From: an uncultured bacterium
GTDB lineage: Bacteria > Bacteroidota > Rhodothermia > Rhodothermales > UBA10348
NCBI GenBank assembly: GCA_943788505.1
Contig: CALSQR010000001.1
Location: 496,001 to 560,000 of the forward strand
DNA: 64,000 nucleotides
Direction: 5' to 3'
A program made the translations under genes and the position numbers. The notes beneath the pieces are model-generated. The model did no database searches and was not told the origin of the DNA. It saw only the letters and a list, made by a program, of their open reading frames with translations. Shown here piece by piece: positions 9,808-20,565 of this stretch (within the stretch, counting starts at the first letter, position 1; every line of letters begins with the position of its first letter).

Positions 9808-11136
9808 ATGTTATTCCGCCTCCCAAAAATCGGGACCAACGCTGCTGCGTCTGTTTTCCTGATTGCTCTTTTCGGATTGTCTGCAATGCCAAATCTGGCA
9901 ACTGCACAATCTGCAGAATGTAATGAAGACGACATACGCATGAACTATAGCCTTTATTACGAAGACTATAAGATTGAAAGTTGGGAAACGTCCCTTCCCT
10001 ATCTGAAATGGATCATTCGCTGTGCTCCTGGATTTCCTTCTAATAATGACCGTAACTATGATCGATTGACGCAGGTCTATGAAGGCCTAGCCCTCTCTTC
10101 GGACGATGCAGACCTACAACGCACGTATATCGACTCGGCCTTAGTCATTCACGACACTGCACCTGACTCACTGGAAAAAGCCGGAATCGAGGTAGATCGA
10201 TTCGACTGGCTCTTTTCAAAAGGCCGATTTATTCAAAAGCACAACGCCATCGTTCCAGATCTTCAGACTATCGTCGGAAGCGTTTACCACGAGGCATACG
10301 ATCTAGATCACACTCGGCTTCAAAATTACTACATCAACTACATCGTCTTCGATCTTGTCAATAAGGACAGAAAAGGCGATGCCGTAGACTTTATGGATGA
10401 GGTTGAGGTCGACTTTGCCGGCAATTCTGAGGTTTTGACGACTATCGAAAATTGGCGTGGTCAGCTCTTTACCTCACCTGAGGAGAGAATCGGATTCCTA
10501 GAAAGCCAGGTTGACAAGAATCCAGAAGATGTTGATCTGAAGGCAGAGCTGCTACAGTTGTACATGGAAGAAGGCATCCGTGACATGGCTTATGACCTGG
10601 CTGATCAGGTTATGAATGACAACCCGAATGGTCGCCTTTACCGCACTGTCGCAAAAATGCGCCTTGATGACGGAGACACAGAAGAAGCCATTCGCCTCTA
10701 TGAAGAGTCTCTCGAAATGGAAGGCGGTCCAGAAGCAGCCCGCGAAGTTTACTTTAATATCGGGATTGCCCATCAGCAGGAAGGACGCTTGGCGAGTGCG
10801 CGGTCGCAGTTCAGAAAATCAATGGAAGCCGATCCAACCTATGTCCAGGCTCTTATTGCCATTGGTGATCTGTATGTAACCGCCGTGCAAGGGTGTGGCT
10901 CTTTTGAACGTGAGGACCGTGCAGTTTACTGGCTCGCAGCCGATTATTTCGACCGCGCTGCCTCACGCACGGATAACGATGGTATCCGCAATCAGGCACG
11001 CCAGCGCTCTTCTAACATCAAGCGCTTTTTCCCAACGGCAGAGGATAAGTTCTTTAAGAACTGGAATCCGGGTGATCGCTTTACTATTGACTACGGGTGC
11101 TACACTTGGATCGGCGAATCAACAGCCGTCCGGTAA
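9808..11136 (+). CDS. Secreted tetratricopeptide-repeat protein
   Basis: About 442 aa from ATG 9808, which gives a clean signal peptide (AASVFLIALFGLSAMPNLATAQ); an open frame reaches further upstream into the barrel gene but is not needed. The central part (roughly residues 230-370) holds TPR units such as DVDLKAELLQLYMEEG, DTEEAIRLYEESLEME and GIAHQQEGRLASARSQFRKS. The end carries FFPTAEDKFF and a GCYTWIGESTAVR tail. Probably a periplasmic scaffold. It is the last gene before a strong terminator. Confidence 0.75.
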   Translation: MLFRLPKIGTNAAASVFLIALFGLSAMPNLATAQSAECNEDDIRMNYSLYYEDYKIESWETSLPYLKWIIRCAPGFPSNNDRNYDRLTQVYEGLALSSDDADLQRTYIDSALVIHDTAPDSLEKAGIEVDRFDWLFSKGRFIQKHNAIVPDLQTIVGSVYHEAYDLDHTRLQNYYINYIVFDLVNKDRKGDAVDFMDEVEVDFAGNSEVLTTIENWRGQLFTSPEERIGFLESQVDKNPEDVDLKAELLQLYMEEGIRDMAYDLADQVMNDNPNGRLYRTVAKMRLDDGDTEEAIRLYEESLEMEGGPEAAREVYFNIGIAHQQEGRLASARSQFRKSMEADPTYVQALIAIGDLYVTAVQGCGSFEREDRAVYWLAADYFDRAASRTDNDGIRNQARQRSSNIKRFFPTAEDKFFKNWNPGDRFTIDYGCYTWIGESTAVR

Positions 11137-11160
11137 ACAGTATCTGAACCTGTCGAAAAA

Positions 11161-11194
11161 GGGCGGGCGCTCAGTGAGCGCCCGCCCTTTTGTT
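11161..11194 (+). terminator. Strong intrinsic terminator
   Basis: Near-perfect inverted repeat GGGCGGGCGCTCA / TGAGCGCCCGCCC followed by TTTTGTTT. It is 24 bases after the TPR gene and ends the run of genes that starts at 6289, separating it from eno. Confidence 0.9.
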
Positions 11195-11288
11195 TGGCAC
11201 CTACTCTACGAGCCCTATTCTTCACCCAGAAATGATCGTGGAAGGGCTTCCGGGGTTTTGGTTACCCCCCTTCCTTTCCCGATTTTAA

Positions 11289-12602
<1,314 letters not shown>

Positions 12603-12640
12603 TACCTTGTAGCGTTGCTCCCCGTCATAATCTGTTTTCC

Positions 12641-12946
12641 ATGTCGATTGCGGAACGAGTTTCGGACCTTGCCTCACGGTTCAGGAAAATCCTGTTCGTC
12701 GTTGGCGCATCCTTTGTACTTATCTGGGTGTTGTTCTTCGACAGTCACAGCATTTTTGCGCGATTGCAATTGAGTGCTGAAAAATCTGAGCTTGAGGCCG
12801 ATAACGAAGTAATGCGTGCACGTATCGCCAGACTTGAGGAACAGCTGTCACGTCCTCTCACTGCTCAGGAAATCGAAGAAATTGCTAGAGAGGAGTACGG
12901 AATGAGTCGAGACGGCGAAACCGTGTATCCAATTAAGGAAAAGTAG
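12641..12946 (+). CDS. FtsB/DivIC-family septum formation initiator
   Basis: 101 aa. One membrane segment (about residues 15-35, ILFVVGASFVLIWVLFF) is followed by a coiled coil (LSAEKSELEADNEVMRARIA RLEEQL) and a short C-terminal motif EIAREEYGMSRDGETVYPI, typical of FtsB/DivIC. These proteins form a complex with FtsL and FtsQ/DivIB at the division site. Position directly downstream of eno is the usual place for ftsB. Confidence 0.85.
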   Translation: MSIAERVSDLASRFRKILFVVGASFVLIWVLFFDSHSIFARLQLSAEKSELEADNEVMRARIARLEEQLSRPLTAQEIEEIAREEYGMSRDGETVYPIKEK

Positions 12947-13022
12947 CGCCGAGTGCTTCGTTGCACTTCGACGCCTCGATCAGACCACCCGAGCCAACAC
13001 TACAAGTCAACCAGCTTTTCGG

Positions 13023-14003
13023 ATGTCTACCCCGCGCCTTTCCATTGGAATCGATCTTGGGGGAACGTCAATCAAGGCGGGCCTGATCTCAGATATTGAT
13101 GGGTTGATCGATGAACGCAGTGTAATTACTGAAGCAGAGTCCGGACATGTACGTGTCCTAGACCAGATATCCGACCTAGTCAGCGGTTTTTTACGCACAG
13201 ATGATGCCATTGAAGGAATCGGTATTGGCTTCCCTGGTGCCGTCAATTGGGAGCGCACAGTGGCTTCCAAGCCTGTCAACATTGCGGATTGGGAGCATGT
13301 ACACATGCCAGAGGCTATCAATAGTCGATTAGGCACCTCCCTTCCCGTTTTGGTTGAGAATGATGCCAATGCCGCCGCATTGGGTTCCGCTCGTTTCGGC
13401 GCGGGTCGAGATTTCGACTCCTTTATCATGATTACGTTGGGCACAGGGGTCGGTGGAGCGATTATCTATCAGAAAAAGATCTTCCGCGGCGCAACGGGCG
13501 CTGCCGGCGAAATCGGCCACATGACAATCGACTTTGAGGGTCCTCTAGCCCGCAGTGGCGTAGCTGGTGCAATAGAAGCTTATCTGGGACAACGTTTCCT
13601 TTCCCGGCATGCACGATATCAACTCTTGAATGAGAAGGACAGCCTGGTACATGGAATGGCCGGCCCAGATTTACTAGATATATCGCCAAAGATCCTATAC
13701 GAGGCCGCCTTGCAAGGCGACGCTGGTTCTACTGAAATACTTGCCTGGGCAGGCAATAAGCTGGGTATCGTATTGGGATCAGCTATCAATCTACTCGATA
13801 TCCGAAAGGTAGTAGTAGGCGGTGGGCTTTCAGCAGCTGGCGATTTCATTCTCGCTAGCGCCCGTAAATCAATGGTCGATTTTACTACTCCTGCCCTTCG
13901 TGATGGACTAGAAATTGTTCAAGAGAGTAGCGGTAACGAAGCTGGCATGCTTGGTGCCGGGTACTTAGTCTTCGAACAAACCGGCGAGGTGGGTTCTGAC
14001 TAG
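13023..14003 (+). CDS. ROK-family protein, probable sugar kinase (glucokinase-like)
   Basis: 326 aa. ATPase phosphate-1 motif IGIDLGGTSIKAGL at the start, VENDANAAALGSARFGAG and ITLGTGVGGAII in the middle, catalytic-type Asp in the ENDAN motif, then GAAGEIGHMTIDFEGP. In most ROK proteins the next segment is a CxCGxxGCxE zinc motif; here it reads LARSGVAGAIEAYLG, with every cysteine replaced while the flanks are kept. The rest (VVVGGGLSAAGDF) is normal. No DNA-binding domain, so an enzyme rather than a repressor. Glucose is the most likely substrate by family but the sequence does not prove it. Confidence 0.85.
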   Translation: MSTPRLSIGIDLGGTSIKAGLISDIDGLIDERSVITEAESGHVRVLDQISDLVSGFLRTDDAIEGIGIGFPGAVNWERTVASKPVNIADWEHVHMPEAINSRLGTSLPVLVENDANAAALGSARFGAGRDFDSFIMITLGTGVGGAIIYQKKIFRGATGAAGEIGHMTIDFEGPLARSGVAGAIEAYLGQRFLSRHARYQLLNEKDSLVHGMAGPDLLDISPKILYEAALQGDAGSTEILAWAGNKLGIVLGSAINLLDIRKVVVGGGLSAAGDFILASARKSMVDFTTPALRDGLEIVQESSGNEAGMLGAGYLVFEQTGEVGSD

Positions 14004-14049
14004 AACGTGGCATATCGGCCCTGCATCATCTCGGTGGCTAGGCTATCCG

Positions 14050-16698
14050 ATGATGTTCTTGCCCCTGATCCTATTCATCGGCCTTTTGCCTCAAAACGTG
14101 GTAGCGAGACAGCAAGATGCTCGGGTAGAGTCCCCGGTAGTGTTTTCAGCCGGTGATTCGCTCATTTTCCACCTAGGAAAGGGTAATCGCTCTGGCACCT
14201 TACATGGATTGGCCTCCGTCACCTACGATGGGAACGTACTCGATGCATGGGAAATTGACCTTTTGCTAGCAGATGAGGAGCTGCATGCCCGCGGACTAGT
14301 ATCTGACACTGGCTGGGTTGGGAAGCCTCGAATTCAGCAGGGAGAGGACGAGTTTTCAGGCTCTGAACTGGCTTTCAATCTTAAAACTCAACGTGGACGA
14401 GTCCTTGGGGCTCAGACGAGGTACGAGGAAGGCTTTATTGCAGCAGATGTAGTCAAGGCGCTTGAGGACAGTACTCTTTTCATTCGGAACGGTGTTTACA
14501 CTACATGTGAGTGCGTGGAAGATCCTTCTTATTCATTACGCTCCAACAAGATGAAGATGGTTGGACGCGAATGGATCTATACTGGCCCAATCCAGCTATT
14601 TCTTTTCAATATTCCGACCCCTCTGTGGCTACCCTTCGGATTCTTGCCTGCTCAAGATAGTCGCCGAAGCGGTCCTCTCCCTCCCACGTACGGCGAGGAT
14701 GAGTTTGGATTCTATCTTCGGGATTGGGGCTGGTACTTTTCGATGAATGATTACATGGATCTACAGCTCCAAGGTGGATTCTGGACGCGGGGAAGTTGGG
14801 AAGTACGCTCGTTATACCGCTATAGGAAGCTGTACGCCTATGATGGCCAGTTCCGACTCGACTATGCTAGGTTTAGAAATGGAGAGCGGGGCGATCCTGG
14901 ATACTCGATACGCCAAACCAGCGCATTTCGATGGACACATAATCAGGATATCGGCCAGAAAAGCAAGTTTAATGCAAACGTTAATCTCTCCTCCTCATCC
15001 TATCTACGCTCAGTTTCTCAGGATTACAATGATCGAATCCGTCAGGATATTCAATCCAGTCTGAAATTTACCAAGCGCTGGACAGGCAAGAATCTCTCGG
15101 TTCAAGTGAATCAGCGACAGCAGCTTACAACGAACCAAGTAACGCTAACGCTGCCCAGCTTGTCGTTTTCTCAGAGTTCATTTAAGCCCTTGGCGAGAAG
15201 CGTTCGGCAGCCTGGAAGCCGCGAATCGATCAGGGATAAGCTCACCGTGAGTTACAATGCTTCAGTAAACAATAGCTTCCGTTTTGTACCGCTTCCCGAC
15301 GAGGAGCTGCTAGCCCGAGGCGACACCTTAGCTGCAGACATCAATTGGCTAGATGCTGTCTTGTCAGGTGAGGACTACGAAAGAGCAACCGGTAGGGACA
15401 CACGTTTTGACTTTAGGGCGACACACCGCATACCTGTTTCCGCTCCGTTCTCCGTTAACAGACTACCACTTTTGGGCGATTTGTCTCTTAATTTCTCACC
15501 TACTTTCACCTACACAGAAGACTGGTATCTACAATCAGAGCTTCGGCAGCTTAACGCGGATAGCTCCGGAATTGATGTGGTCAATGATCCGGGCTTTTTC
15601 GCACTCAGACAGTTTAGTTCTTTTGTCTCTGCCAGCACGATCTTCTACGGTCTCTTTCCTGTTAACGCGTTCGGTTTTCGCGGAATTAGACACACCGTCC
15701 GTCCCAATGTTGGTATGTCGTGGCGGCCAGATTTCTACTCAGAACGCTGGGGATATGTACGCTCCTATACCGATGCTTCTGGGAATGAGATTGATTACGG
15801 AGCTGTTTCAGGTATCAGCCGGGGCAAGCAACAGGCTCTAACATTCTCATTAAACAATACCTTTGAAACTAAACGAGCTCCATCGGACTCCACCTCCAGC
15901 AACGGATCCACCCAAGTTGGCGCGCGAAATCAGGCTGTAAAGCTATTTGACCTGAACATTTCCTCCTCGTACAATTTTGCCGCCGACTCGCTTCGTATGG
16001 CAAACGTCAGTTTGAGCGGCCGAACTAGACTTTTCGGTAAGGTAGACCTTGATGTAAGGAGCTCGTTCTCACCCTACGAAGTGTCCTCCCTCGGAGTACG
16101 TACAACGGAAAGTGCCTTCTCGGTGAGCTCGCCTCTCGGCCGGATGACCTCAACAAACATTACACTCAGAACCTCTCTGCGTTCGCGTCAGGGTAATGGA
16201 GACCGCCCAATTACGAGTCCTAGAGGTGCCATGATGCCAACCGGGACAACCTTCGGAGACACTCGTTTCGGAAACGACGGTTATGGTAGCGGTCTCGCTG
16301 GGTCTAACGGGCTCCTTCAAAACAACTATGCCACAGCCGGCTCGGATTTTTCCATCCCTTGGTCTCTAAATCTCGACTTCTCCTATGGGGTCACGAAACC
16401 AGGTATCAGCACCATACGGCGCGCGATTCTGAATGCGTCATTCGATTTTAGTCTAACTCCGAATTGGAAGGTGGCCAGCAGAACTGGGTACGACTTCGAA
16501 CAAAAACAGATGGCTACAACAAATGTAGCTCTTGCTCGGGACTTTGAGTGTTGGCAGATGGCGTTTAACTGGATTCCCTTCGGTCGCTACCAGTCTTGGG
16601 GCTTTGACCTGCATGTTAAAAGCGGTGCCCTTCGAGACCTGTTGCGCATTCGCCAGCCTAAATCAGACGTTAGAGACCGCTTCGGTAGCTCGTTCTAG
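14050..16698 (+). CDS. LptD-like LPS-assembly outer-membrane protein
   Basis: 882 aa. A signal peptide (MMFLPLILFIGLLPQNVVA) leads into an OstA/LptA-like jellyroll (about residues 35-150: LHGLASVTYDGNVLDAWEID, GSELAFNLKTQRGRVLGAQT). Then come the family segment TTCECVEDPSYSLRS, the IPTPLWLPFGFLPAQ stretch and a large C-terminal barrel. The last 70 residues (PNWKVASRTGYDFEQ, ECWQMAFNWIPFGRYQSWGF) are the characteristic end of Bacteroidota LptD. Role: inserts LPS into the outer leaflet with LptE. An LptF/G-like permease of the same pathway lies at 19042-20124. Confidence 0.85.
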   Translation: MMFLPLILFIGLLPQNVVARQQDARVESPVVFSAGDSLIFHLGKGNRSGTLHGLASVTYDGNVLDAWEIDLLLADEELHARGLVSDTGWVGKPRIQQGEDEFSGSELAFNLKTQRGRVLGAQTRYEEGFIAADVVKALEDSTLFIRNGVYTTCECVEDPSYSLRSNKMKMVGREWIYTGPIQLFLFNIPTPLWLPFGFLPAQDSRRSGPLPPTYGEDEFGFYLRDWGWYFSMNDYMDLQLQGGFWTRGSWEVRSLYRYRKLYAYDGQFRLDYARFRNGERGDPGYSIRQTSAFRWTHNQDIGQKSKFNANVNLSSSSYLRSVSQDYNDRIRQDIQSSLKFTKRWTGKNLSVQVNQRQQLTTNQVTLTLPSLSFSQSSFKPLARSVRQPGSRESIRDKLTVSYNASVNNSFRFVPLPDEELLARGDTLAADINWLDAVLSGEDYERATGRDTRFDFRATHRIPVSAPFSVNRLPLLGDLSLNFSPTFTYTEDWYLQSELRQLNADSSGIDVVNDPGFFALRQFSSFVSASTIFYGLFPVNAFGFRGIRHTVRPNVGMSWRPDFYSERWGYVRSYTDASGNEIDYGAVSGISRGKQQALTFSLNNTFETKRAPSDSTSSNGSTQVGARNQAVKLFDLNISSSYNFAADSLRMANVSLSGRTRLFGKVDLDVRSSFSPYEVSSLGVRTTESAFSVSSPLGRMTSTNITLRTSLRSRQGNGDRPITSPRGAMMPTGTTFGDTRFGNDGYGSGLAGSNGLLQNNYATAGSDFSIPWSLNLDFSYGVTKPGISTIRRAILNASFDFSLTPNWKVASRTGYDFEQKQMATTNVALARDFECWQMAFNWIPFGRYQSWGFDLHVKSGALRDLLRIRQPKSDVRDRFGSSF

Positions 16699-16708
16699 AA
16701 ACCGAGTC

Positions 16709-17722
16709 CTACAAGTCGTCTTCTACCCAACGATAAGCCAGAATACGAACCTTTGTTTCGTCACTTATTTCCTGATCGCCCCCGATACGGGCCGTAAGGG
16801 TAACACCAGCTGCCATTAGGGTGAGTTCTGTAGTCATTCCAAGAAACTGACGAGCTACCACCCGGGCGTCAACACCACCCTCAGAAGAGGTCTCGATCTG
16901 TTCTGGTCGGATGCTCAACGCCTTGCCGGGTATAGCATTTTCTCCCGTAAGCTCGTAAATCGCTTCAGCAGAGGTCACAATGTTGCTTCCCCCTAGAAAG
17001 GAGGCGACGAAGGCTGTGGCCGGCTCCCTATACAGGTCTGTTGGCTTTCCCGTCTGAACGATTCGACCTGCTCTCATCACCGCCAATTGATCGGACAGAG
17101 CAAGCGCCTCTTCCTGATCATGAGTTACGTAGATACTGGTCAGGCCAAGTCGGTGTTGCAGGCTTTTGAGTTCCGCCCGCGTCTGATGGCGAAGGGCGAC
17201 ATCTAGATTGGAAAGAGGCTCGTCGAATAGTATAACACGGGGCTCGATGGCTACAGCACGAGCTAAAGCCGTTCGTTGCTGCTGTCCACCCGAAAGCGAG
17301 GTGACCGGCGTGTCGGCGAACCCAGATAAATCGACTCTTTGTAGTGCGTCATCTACTCTTCGCTTCACATCGGGTGCTGACAGCTTCCTAACTTTCAGAC
17401 CATACGCTACATTTTGACCGACCGTCATATGCGGGAAAAGCGCGTAGTTCTGAAACACCATCGCCGTCGGACGGCGCCTGGCTTGTAGATCTGTTACGTC
17501 TTCTTCCCCTATGAAGATCTTTCCGCTATCCGGTGCTTCAAACCCAGAGATTATCCTGAGCGTCGTGGACTTCCCACACCCGCTGGGACCTAAAAGGGAA
17601 AAGAAGGAACCCGAGGGAATATCGATCGACACCCCATCAACCGCTTTCAGCTCGCCAAATGAACGGGAAACCTGTTCAAGGCGGACGCCTGCCGTCGTTG
17701 GAGTATGGCTTGGGTCAGTCAC
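16709..17722 (-). CDS. ABC transporter ATP-binding protein, PotA/FbpC type
   Basis: 337 aa with all nucleotide-binding motifs: Walker A LGPSGCGKST (about residue 43), Q-loop FQNYALFPHMTV, signature LSGGQQQRTALARA, Walker B VILFDEPLSNLD, switch His in VTHDQEEAL. A TOBE-like C-terminal domain follows from about residue 245 (SIRPEQIETSSEGG). This is the class that energises importers for polyamines, iron(III), sulfate or sugars. No permease or binding-protein gene is adjacent, so the substrate is open. It starts 11 bases after sucC on the same strand, so the two are probably co-transcribed. Confidence 0.88.
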   Translation of the reverse strand: MTDPSHTPTTAGVRLEQVSRSFGELKAVDGVSIDIPSGSFFSLLGPSGCGKSTTLRIISGFEAPDSGKIFIGEEDVTDLQARRRPTAMVFQNYALFPHMTVGQNVAYGLKVRKLSAPDVKRRVDDALQRVDLSGFADTPVTSLSGGQQQRTALARAVAIEPRVILFDEPLSNLDVALRHQTRAELKSLQHRLGLTSIYVTHDQEEALALSDQLAVMRAGRIVQTGKPTDLYREPATAFVASFLGGSNIVTSAEAIYELTGENAIPGKALSIRPEQIETSSEGGVDARVVARQFLGMTTELTLMAAGVTLTARIGGDQEISDETKVRILAYRWVEDDL

Positions 17723-17733
17723 TAAAGCGTGAT

Positions 17734-18909
17734 TTAGCCTTCGAGTGCCGACTGAACTTTGTCAGCTGCTTCTTGAAATAGGATGGCTGTCTGCACTTCG
17801 AGACCGCTTTCGTCGAGAATAGCTTTACCCTCCTCGGCGTTCGTTCCCTGAAGGCGGACTATAAGTGGCAGTTTCATATCCACTTTGCCGGCTGCTTCGA
17901 CTACACCTTTTGCGACTCGGTCACATCGGACAATTCCGCCAAAGATATTGACAAGAATAGCCTTGACTTCTGGGTCCTTCAAAATGATTCTGAAGCCAGC
18001 TTCAACTGTAGCAGGATTGGCCCCACCCCCAACGTCCAGGAAGTTGGCCGGTTCGCCGCCAGCCAGCTTGATGATGTCCATGGTTGCCATAGCCAAGCCA
18101 GCCCCATTTACCATGCAGCCTACGTTTCCGTCCAATTTGACGTAGTTGAGGTGGTGCTCTGCTGCTTCCACTTCAAGTGGATCTTCTTCGTTCACATCCC
18201 GCAACTGCGCAAGGTCTTTGTGACGGTAGAGCGCGTTGTCGTCCAGATTGATCTTTGCATCAATCGCCAATACGTCACCTTGTTCAGTGAGCGTCAGGGG
18301 GTTGATTTCTGCAATCGAACAGTCACTTTCCTCATAAGCCCGGTGCAGCGCCAAAATAAATCGAACCGCTTTTTTGAAAGCATCGCCCTCAAAACCGAGC
18401 CCAAATGCTAAACGGCGAGCCTGAAAGCCTTGCAGGCCGATCACAGGATCAACCCATTCTTTCAGAATGAGCTCCGGCGATTCCTCGGCTACTGTCTCGA
18501 TTTCAACACCGCCTTCTGTTGATGCCATGATGACCGTCTGGTTACGACCACGATCCAACGTGATACCCAGATAGAACTCTTTGGCAATGTCCACAGCATC
18601 TGCAATCAAAACCGAGCGGACTTTCTGTCCTTCTGGCCCGGTCTGAGGTGTTTTCAGCATCATACCAAGAATGGCATCCGCCTTTTCTCGGACATCATCA
18701 AAACTTTTTGCAAGCTTGACACCTCCGCCTTTGCCTCGACCACCAGCATGGATCTGCGCCTTGACGACGAAGAGGTCCGTTCCGGTTTCTTTGTTCAAGG
18801 ATTCTGCGGCGCGAACAGCCTCATCAGCTGTTGTGGCAACCACTCCCCGTTGAACTGCTACGCCATATTTGGCGAGAATGTCTTTGGCCTGGTACTCGTG
18901 GACTTTCAT
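17734..18909 (-). CDS. sucC: Succinyl-CoA synthetase beta subunit (ADP-forming)
   Basis: 391 aa, normal length. Starts MKVHEYQAKDILAKYGVAVQ, with an ATP-grasp fold (VVKAQIHAGGRGKGGGVKLA), IAEINPLTLTEQGDVLAIDAK, NGAGLAMATMDIIKLAGGEP and FLDVGGGANPATVEAGFRII. It joins SucD to convert succinyl-CoA to succinate with nucleotide phosphorylation in the TCA cycle. The alpha subunit gene sucD is not adjacent: the downstream partner is an ABC ATPase. Separation of sucC and sucD is known in this phylum. Confidence 0.96.
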   Translation of the reverse strand: MKVHEYQAKDILAKYGVAVQRGVVATTADEAVRAAESLNKETGTDLFVVKAQIHAGGRGKGGGVKLAKSFDDVREKADAILGMMLKTPQTGPEGQKVRSVLIADAVDIAKEFYLGITLDRGRNQTVIMASTEGGVEIETVAEESPELILKEWVDPVIGLQGFQARRLAFGLGFEGDAFKKAVRFILALHRAYEESDCSIAEINPLTLTEQGDVLAIDAKINLDDNALYRHKDLAQLRDVNEEDPLEVEAAEHHLNYVKLDGNVGCMVNGAGLAMATMDIIKLAGGEPANFLDVGGGANPATVEAGFRIILKDPEVKAILVNIFGGIVRCDRVAKGVVEAAGKVDMKLPLIVRLQGTNAEEGKAILDESGLEVQTAILFQEAADKVQSALEG

Positions 18910-18948
18910 GGATCTGGAATTGCGTACTTTGGATGACGAAAACTACGG

Positions 18949-18977
18949 TTGACAACCACGGAATACCCGAATACGAA
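18949..18977 (+). promoter_or_regulatory. Possible sigma-70-like promoter for the LptF/G gene
   Basis: TTGACA at 18949-18954 and TACGAA at 18972-18977, 17 bases apart, about 65 bases before the TTG start at 19042. The -35 is perfect but the -10 is poor, and the consensus in this phylum differs, so this is tentative. Confidence 0.3.
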
Positions 18978-19041
18978 AAGTTTGAACTACTTTTTCGCTG
19001 TTTCTTTTCAGCTCATCGCTTCGGAAGCCAATTATTAGCCC

Positions 19042-20124
19042 TTGACCTACGATTTACACATCATCAAACGGCTCCTCACAGGATATGTCCTCCTTATCGG
19101 AGGGCTGATCCTGTTCTTTGTTGTTCTACACTATGTAGAGTACATCGACGACTTTATGGACCGCGGTGCCACGATGAGCGAAGTGTTTCTCCTGTACTAC
19201 CCGAACTATGTACCGGAAATAATTCGCCTAACCTCGCCCCTTGCGCTCTTTATTTCAGCCATTATTCTGACTTCTAGGCTAGCACAACGCCTTGAGCTTT
19301 CCTCGCTGCAAACGGCCGGTGTGTCTTTGTACCGGTTGATGCTCCCCTTTGTACTTAGTGGACTTGCCATTTCCTTGTTCATGTTTTGGTTTAACGGATG
19401 GATCGTACCACAGACAAACCAAACGCGTCTTGCCTTTGAGCAAGACTATACTAAGGATGCCCCTAGCAGAGCGGAGTACGCAAATATCCATCGTCAAAAT
19501 GCTCCCGGGAGTATCCTGTCTGTCAATTTCTACGAGCGGAAATCACAGACGGCAACTAGCGTAACGCTTCAGCAATTCACGCAGGAAGGAACGTTAGTAC
19601 AGCGAATTGATGCGGATCGGATGAGTTGGGTCGACTCTACTGGGGCATGGACACTCATTTCCCCCATTATCCGGACATTCGATGAAAATGGGGAAACACG
19701 TCGCATAGAAGTGGCGCGTCTTGACACGATTCTAAGCCTGGGTCCGCGTGATCTCGCCCGTGTTCAAGGGGATGTAGATGCCATGACCGTACCAGAATCC
19801 AGGGATTACCTTCAGACGCTGAATAGGACTGCGGCCAATCGAACGGGGCCTTCATTAGTGGCTTACTACACTAAATTTTCCTACCCATTCGCCAATTTGA
19901 TTCTAGTTCTCATGGCCGTACCGATTGCTAGTGTACGCCGCCGCGGAGGCCAAGCGGTCCAACTGGGAATCGGCTTGTTCGTAGCATTTGTGTACTTGGC
20001 CGTCATGAAGCTAAGCGAGCCATTCGGTTATGCTGGAGTGATCTCACCTGTGGTTACTGCCTGGTTGCCCCACGCAATATTCCTACTTGTGGCCATTGTA
20101 CTACTGATAAATACCCGAAAGTAG
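19042..20124 (+). CDS. LptF/LptG-family LPS export permease (YjgP/YjgQ)
   Basis: 360 aa. The start must be TTG at 19042: the frame is closed by TAG at 19036-19038 only two codons upstream, and the first membrane helix begins about ten residues in (LLTGYVLLIGGLILFFVVLH). The N-terminal part has further helices (LALFISAIILTSRLAQRLEL, LPFVLSGLAISLFMFWF), a periplasmic jellyroll in the middle (residues about 130-260), and three C-terminal helices (FSYPFANLILVLMAVPIASV and two more). LptF and LptG with the LptB ATPase pull LPS from the inner membrane towards LptD, which is encoded at 14050-16698. Which of the two it is cannot be told. Confidence 0.88.
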   Translation: MTYDLHIIKRLLTGYVLLIGGLILFFVVLHYVEYIDDFMDRGATMSEVFLLYYPNYVPEIIRLTSPLALFISAIILTSRLAQRLELSSLQTAGVSLYRLMLPFVLSGLAISLFMFWFNGWIVPQTNQTRLAFEQDYTKDAPSRAEYANIHRQNAPGSILSVNFYERKSQTATSVTLQQFTQEGTLVQRIDADRMSWVDSTGAWTLISPIIRTFDENGETRRIEVARLDTILSLGPRDLARVQGDVDAMTVPESRDYLQTLNRTAANRTGPSLVAYYTKFSYPFANLILVLMAVPIASVRRRGGQAVQLGIGLFVAFVYLAVMKLSEPFGYAGVISPVVTAWLPHAIFLLVAIVLLINTRK

Positions 20125-20144
20125 GCAGTGGTTCAGCTATCGAA

Positions 20145-20471
20145 TCAGGCTTCGCCGCCTGGAATTCCAAAGTGAATAGCTGGTCCTTGACTGCCGGTCT
20201 CTTCAATCTCTCCGTGTGAACGTTCAAATCGTTCAATGTTATCAGCCAGCGCCCTGAGCAAACGCTTTGCATGAGACGGGGACACAATAACCCGGCTTTT
20301 TACCTTCGCTTTCGGTACGCCTGGCATAACGCGGATGAAATCCAGAATAAACTCTTCGGAGGAGTGGGCTAGCATGACCAAATTCGAATACGTGCCCTCC
20401 GCTACATCTTCGGTAAGTTCAATATTTATCTGTGGGGCTTGCTGCCTATCGGCGTCTTTTTTCTCTTTCAT
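20145..20471 (-). CDS. DUF3467 domain protein
   Basis: 108 aa. The core QINIELTEDVAEGTYSNLVM, EFILDFIRVMPG, KVKSRVIVSPSHAKRLLRAL is the DUF3467 signature found widely in Bacteroidota. No catalytic motif, signal or membrane segment; function unknown. It is convergent with the LptF/G gene with 20 bases between them. Confidence 0.85.
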   Translation of the reverse strand: MKEKKDADRQQAPQINIELTEDVAEGTYSNLVMLAHSSEEFILDFIRVMPGVPKAKVKSRVIVSPSHAKRLLRALADNIERFERSHGEIEETGSQGPAIHFGIPGGEA

Positions 20472-20565
20472 CGTAGAAGTGATCTTATATAATTAATATC
20501 TGGCGTCGAGCCGCTGGACGTAACCAGCAGCAACCCATCTGGATCAAAAGGACCCATCTCGGGGC

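Noticed and set aside
18831-19277. 148-residue Cys/His-rich frame on the plus strand
   Set aside because: Overlaps both sucC (antisense) and the LptF/G gene in another frame; no conserved pattern.
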